DNA of 64,000 nt from Raphanus sativus (lineage: Eukaryota > Streptophyta > Magnoliopsida > Brassicales > Brassicaceae): contig NC_079515.1 in assembly GCF_000801105.2 (NCBI RefSeq), positions 7,006,001-7,070,000 of the forward strand. The letters are read 5' to 3'. Of the stretch, positions 61,264 through 64,000 are shown in pieces. The notes beneath the pieces were generated by a model, which worked only from the letters and a program-made list of their open reading frames with translations, was not told the origin of the DNA and searched no databases. The position numbers were made by a program, and so were the translations under genes. Position 1 is the first letter of the stretch. The number at the start of each line of letters is the position of its first letter.

Positions 61264-62367
61264 ATGCGCCGTAACGCTCCGAGAATCGAGATGCCGGTGG
61301 AATCGGAAGAGAAAGAGTTCACGAGCTGCTTCGCTCTGTTCTCTCCCTCACGACCCCCTCTGAATTCGATACCAGATCCAAGCCAATTGCAGAAGAAGGC
61401 GACTCATCTCTCCGGTTTCGAATTGGCTCAGAAATTCCAAGGCAGAGGAGGTGGTGCGCACCCTAGGATTGTAAATCGTAATGCCAGATCTAGGTCGGAG
61501 CCGAACTCTAGTTTGGTCAGGTACTATATGAAAACCAAATATATTTTTTTTTTTTTGTGAAGCTTTGGTATTTTGTATGAAAATAATTTACAATGTTTCA
61601 TTTTTTTGTTTGTGATATGTGAAATGAATTTTTTTCTTTCTAACTTCTCTGTTGCATTTTTATCTAATATAAATGTCGTTCTATTCTTTGAGTTTGTCGT
61701 CCTACGTTTACACTACAGTTCTGATATGCCTCGTGTTAGTTGATAATATAACCTTGAACCTGAAAATTTCAACTTTTCTCATAAAATAATACTATGATTA
61801 ATTTGACAAGGTTGGGAAAGAAGCCTGCTTTGGTATCGTCTTTTATGTTTTGGTGTTGCTTTTCAATGCAGAGAACTAGATGAGATACAAGCTGGACTTG
61901 GAAGATACTTGAAACAGACAGAAACAATGTCTACTATTGGTGAAAACAAAGAGGAAGTGTGCTTTTCAGAGAGTAAAAACTGCAGTGGTATCAATGATGA
62001 TACAGACAATCCTGATGGCAATAGGATTCGGATAATAAATGAATCACAGGATGTGCTAGAGGAGAACGATGGATCCATGAACAACAAAAGTAGTATGGAA
62101 AGAGAAGCTGTTCCTAGGATAGAAGGTCATCATGACTTTGAGTTAAGCGGCATGGTCAATAACACAGACGCTGTAATGGAGGCTGATGAGGGGGCAGACA
62201 GGTCACTCCTGCAATTCAAGTTGAGGAAAGTAATTAAAGACCTCGAGGAGGCTAAAACTCTCAATAGTCAATATGAAAAAGAGCAGAAGTTACCCTTATC
62301 TCAGCAACAGGTTGAAAGTATTGTATGTTCATTTCCACAAGTGAAAAGGAAGAAGCCGGCAACAAAA
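61264..62367 (+). pseudogene. Coiled-coil gene fragment (possibly kinesin-12/POK1-like) joined in frame to WAK-type gene 3
   Basis: Exon a 61264-61520 and exon b from 61872, with GT/AG borders and matching phase, encode 251 residues. The first part is Pro/Ser-rich (PLNSIPDPSQLQ). The later part is helical and charged (RSLLQFKLRKVIKDLEEAKT...SQYEKEQKLPLSQQQ), like kinesin coiled coils. No motor domain is present. The At3g17350 neighbour in Arabidopsis is POK1 (At3g17360), which suggests the source, but I cannot confirm it by alignment. The frame runs without a stop into the ATG of WAK-type gene 3. It could be a relic or a chimeric gene. Confidence 0.5.
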
Positions 62368-63636
62368 ATGACTTCAAGGCTCCTCCCCTTCTTCTTTTCC
62401 GTCTTACTCTACACAGTAACAACTCTAGTATCAACAGCTTCAGGAGCAACATCTTGCCGAACATCTTGCGGCAGCATCCAAATAAACTACCCGTTCGGCA
62501 TCGACAAAGGCTGTGGCTCTCCACAGTTCAATGGAATGCTCAACTGCTCCTCCTCCACCGATCTCTTTTTCTTCACTCCTTCCGGAGGCTACAAGGTCCG
62601 CTCAATCAATTACGACAAGAACACTATGCTTGTCTTCGATCCCCTCATGTCTACTTGCTCCATCCTCCAGCCTCACCACGATTTCAAACTCTCAGACATC
62701 CAGAACGCTCTTATCAGACCCTCCTACGACACCCTTTTCGCTCTCTTCAACTGCTCCAGTGTCTCTCCAGTGCAGAATCGGTACAAGAGTCTCTGCTTCA
62801 ACGCCGCTGGCCACTCCTGCGACGAGCTTTATAGCTCGTGTACTTCCTTTCGCATCTTCAACACTACTTCTCCCTATGGTATGAAATCGATTATTTTTTT
62901 TCTTAACTAATCTATTAATTCTAGTTAAGACTTCATAATTGGATTTTGTCTCTTTAGGTAATAGAAACAAAAACATTTTTTTTTTTTTTTGAAACTGGCT
63001 TCAAGAAACAAAAACATTTCAGGCAACGAATCAATTTTTTTTGTTAATGTCATTGTAACGTAAAAGCCATTTATTTATTTTTTTCGGCTTAGGTAACAGT
63101 ACGGTGCATACGACGCCGTACTGTTGTTTCACTAGCTACGATACGGTGCGGGTGATGAGTATGAACATTTTGGACTGTTCACATTACACGACCGTGATTG
63201 ACGATGGGAAAATGAAAGGTGTGGTGCCTATAGACTGGTCGTATGGAATCGAGCTTTCCTACTCGGCGCCGGAGATTGGTTGCAGCCCTTGCCAGAAGTC
63301 AGGCGGCACGTGTGGTTACGACGACGAGACGGAGATCTTTCTTTGCCAATGTTCAAACAACATTTCGCCAAGAGATTGTGGTAATAATCCCTATGCTTTT
63401 TAGTTTTTTCCAAGTAGGATGAGAAATTTTTTGTTCTTTTGTCAATTTAATCCACGACAGCATATCAACACAGTTATCGTTTGTCACTGAACTCTTAACA
63501 TATGTTAAGTTATATGTATTTTTTTTTGTCAATCGTAGGTGGTGTGAGTGATCAAGGAGGCTGCAACTCTACAAAAGCTAATTATCCCATGCTTTTCTTG
63601 GTGATGCTCGTATCATTTATTTGTGCGATCTTATGA
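62368..63636 (+). CDS. Wall-associated galacturonan-binding (GUB_WAK) protein, gene 3
   Basis: Exons 62368-62878, 63093-63380 and 63539-63636; 298 residues. All family features are intact: signal peptide, SCRTSCGSIQINYPFGI, CGSPQF, NAAGHSCDELYSSC, exon-2 cysteines (YCCFTSYDTV, EIGCSPCQKSGGTCGY) and the C-terminal hydrophobic GPI-type tail. The third exon reads DQGGCNSTKAN, so a Ser in the paralogues is Cys here. Its upstream region does not match the promoter repeat of genes 1 and 2. The start at 62368 is chosen because it gives the signal peptide; an in-frame extension (see 61264-62367) would bury it. Confidence 0.88.
62979..63003 (-). mobile_element. Poly(A)-tail micro-insertion, 25 bp, in intron 1 of WAK-type gene 3, with empty site
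   Basis: The minus strand reads TGAAGCCAGTTTC plus A run, between perfect 16-bp repeats AGAAACAAAAACATTT (62963-62978 and 63004-63019). The same intron of gene 1 (54461-54477) has the target once and no insert. Confidence 0.85.
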
Positions 63637-64000
63637 TCTATCCCTCTATTCCTGTGTCAGTTTCTAAGAATTTAAAATATTATGTCTATGGATTATGATC
63701 AAAATTCATCTGTGGTTTCACATTTTATAAACTTGTCGCGTTTTTAAGTTGAAATCAGATGAAAAGAAAAGAAGTAAATTAATCTCCATGTTGACGACTG
63801 ACTGATCGCATGTGGCCCAAATAAATATCTTTACAAACATATTTTATTAATTAAATTCAAAAAATCAATGAAGGTATACTAGTTTAGAAAACGCCAAACA
63901 AGTTTAGAATTCATCAGTCTGACTAGGAATGACTTTCAAACGTCAGATTAACGGCTAATAGATTTTGAACACTACACTTTTCAATCGATTTCTTTATTTA

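Overview
This is a plant nuclear window of the Brassica type (tribe Brassiceae). The genes have short introns with GT/AG borders and Arabidopsis-like proteins. From memory of the Arabidopsis map, their order matches the At3g17220-At3g17360 interval: two pectin-methylesterase-inhibitor (PMEI) genes, mitochondrial lipoamide dehydrogenase (LPD2), a PP2C phosphatase, the DNA methyltransferase homologue DRM3, an importin-beta/ARM protein, a wall-associated (WAK-type) galacturonan-binding protein and, at the right end, what may be a piece of the kinesin POK1. Compared with Arabidopsis the block is swollen by transposons and local duplications.

Layout. 1-13 kb: an unrecognised gene tail, PMEI copy 1, a Helitron, a tRNA-derived SINE, a Stowaway MITE, a two-exon defensin-like gene at 10598-10956 that is too small and too split for ORF calling, an unrecognised pseudogene and PMEI copy 2. 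13.6-18.3 kb: LPD2, whose intron holds tandem copies of its own splice-acceptor region, and the PP2C. 19.2-21.5 kb: a hAT MITE next to a 5'-truncated LINE. 21.8-33 kb: three related genes derived from a hAT transposase (A and B intact, C a deletion pseudogene), with a ribosomal-protein eL33 fragment between A and B. B and C lie in duplicated segments that both carry the DRM3 3' flank. A young, internally deleted Ty3/Gypsy LTR element (33273-36566) sits in the C copy. 36.8-40.4 kb: DRM3 in nine exons. 41.0-48.9 kb: the importin in 21 exons, with a Helitron 12 bp past one splice donor. 49-51.3 kb: AT-rich repeat debris. 51.3-63.6 kb: three tandem WAK-type genes. The first and third are intact, the second has a frameshift, and the third is preceded by an in-frame coiled-coil reading frame.

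Because the WAK cluster and the B/C segments are duplicated, paralogous empty sites date and verify many insertions. The most unusual signal is a set of about ten micro-insertions (13-25 bp): a poly(A) tract with a short tail ending in C, flanked by 11-19 bp direct repeats. They look like ultra-truncated SINE insertions.

Exon structures were derived by hand from splice signals and reading-frame phase. No database search was possible, so gene names rest on remembered family motifs and synteny.
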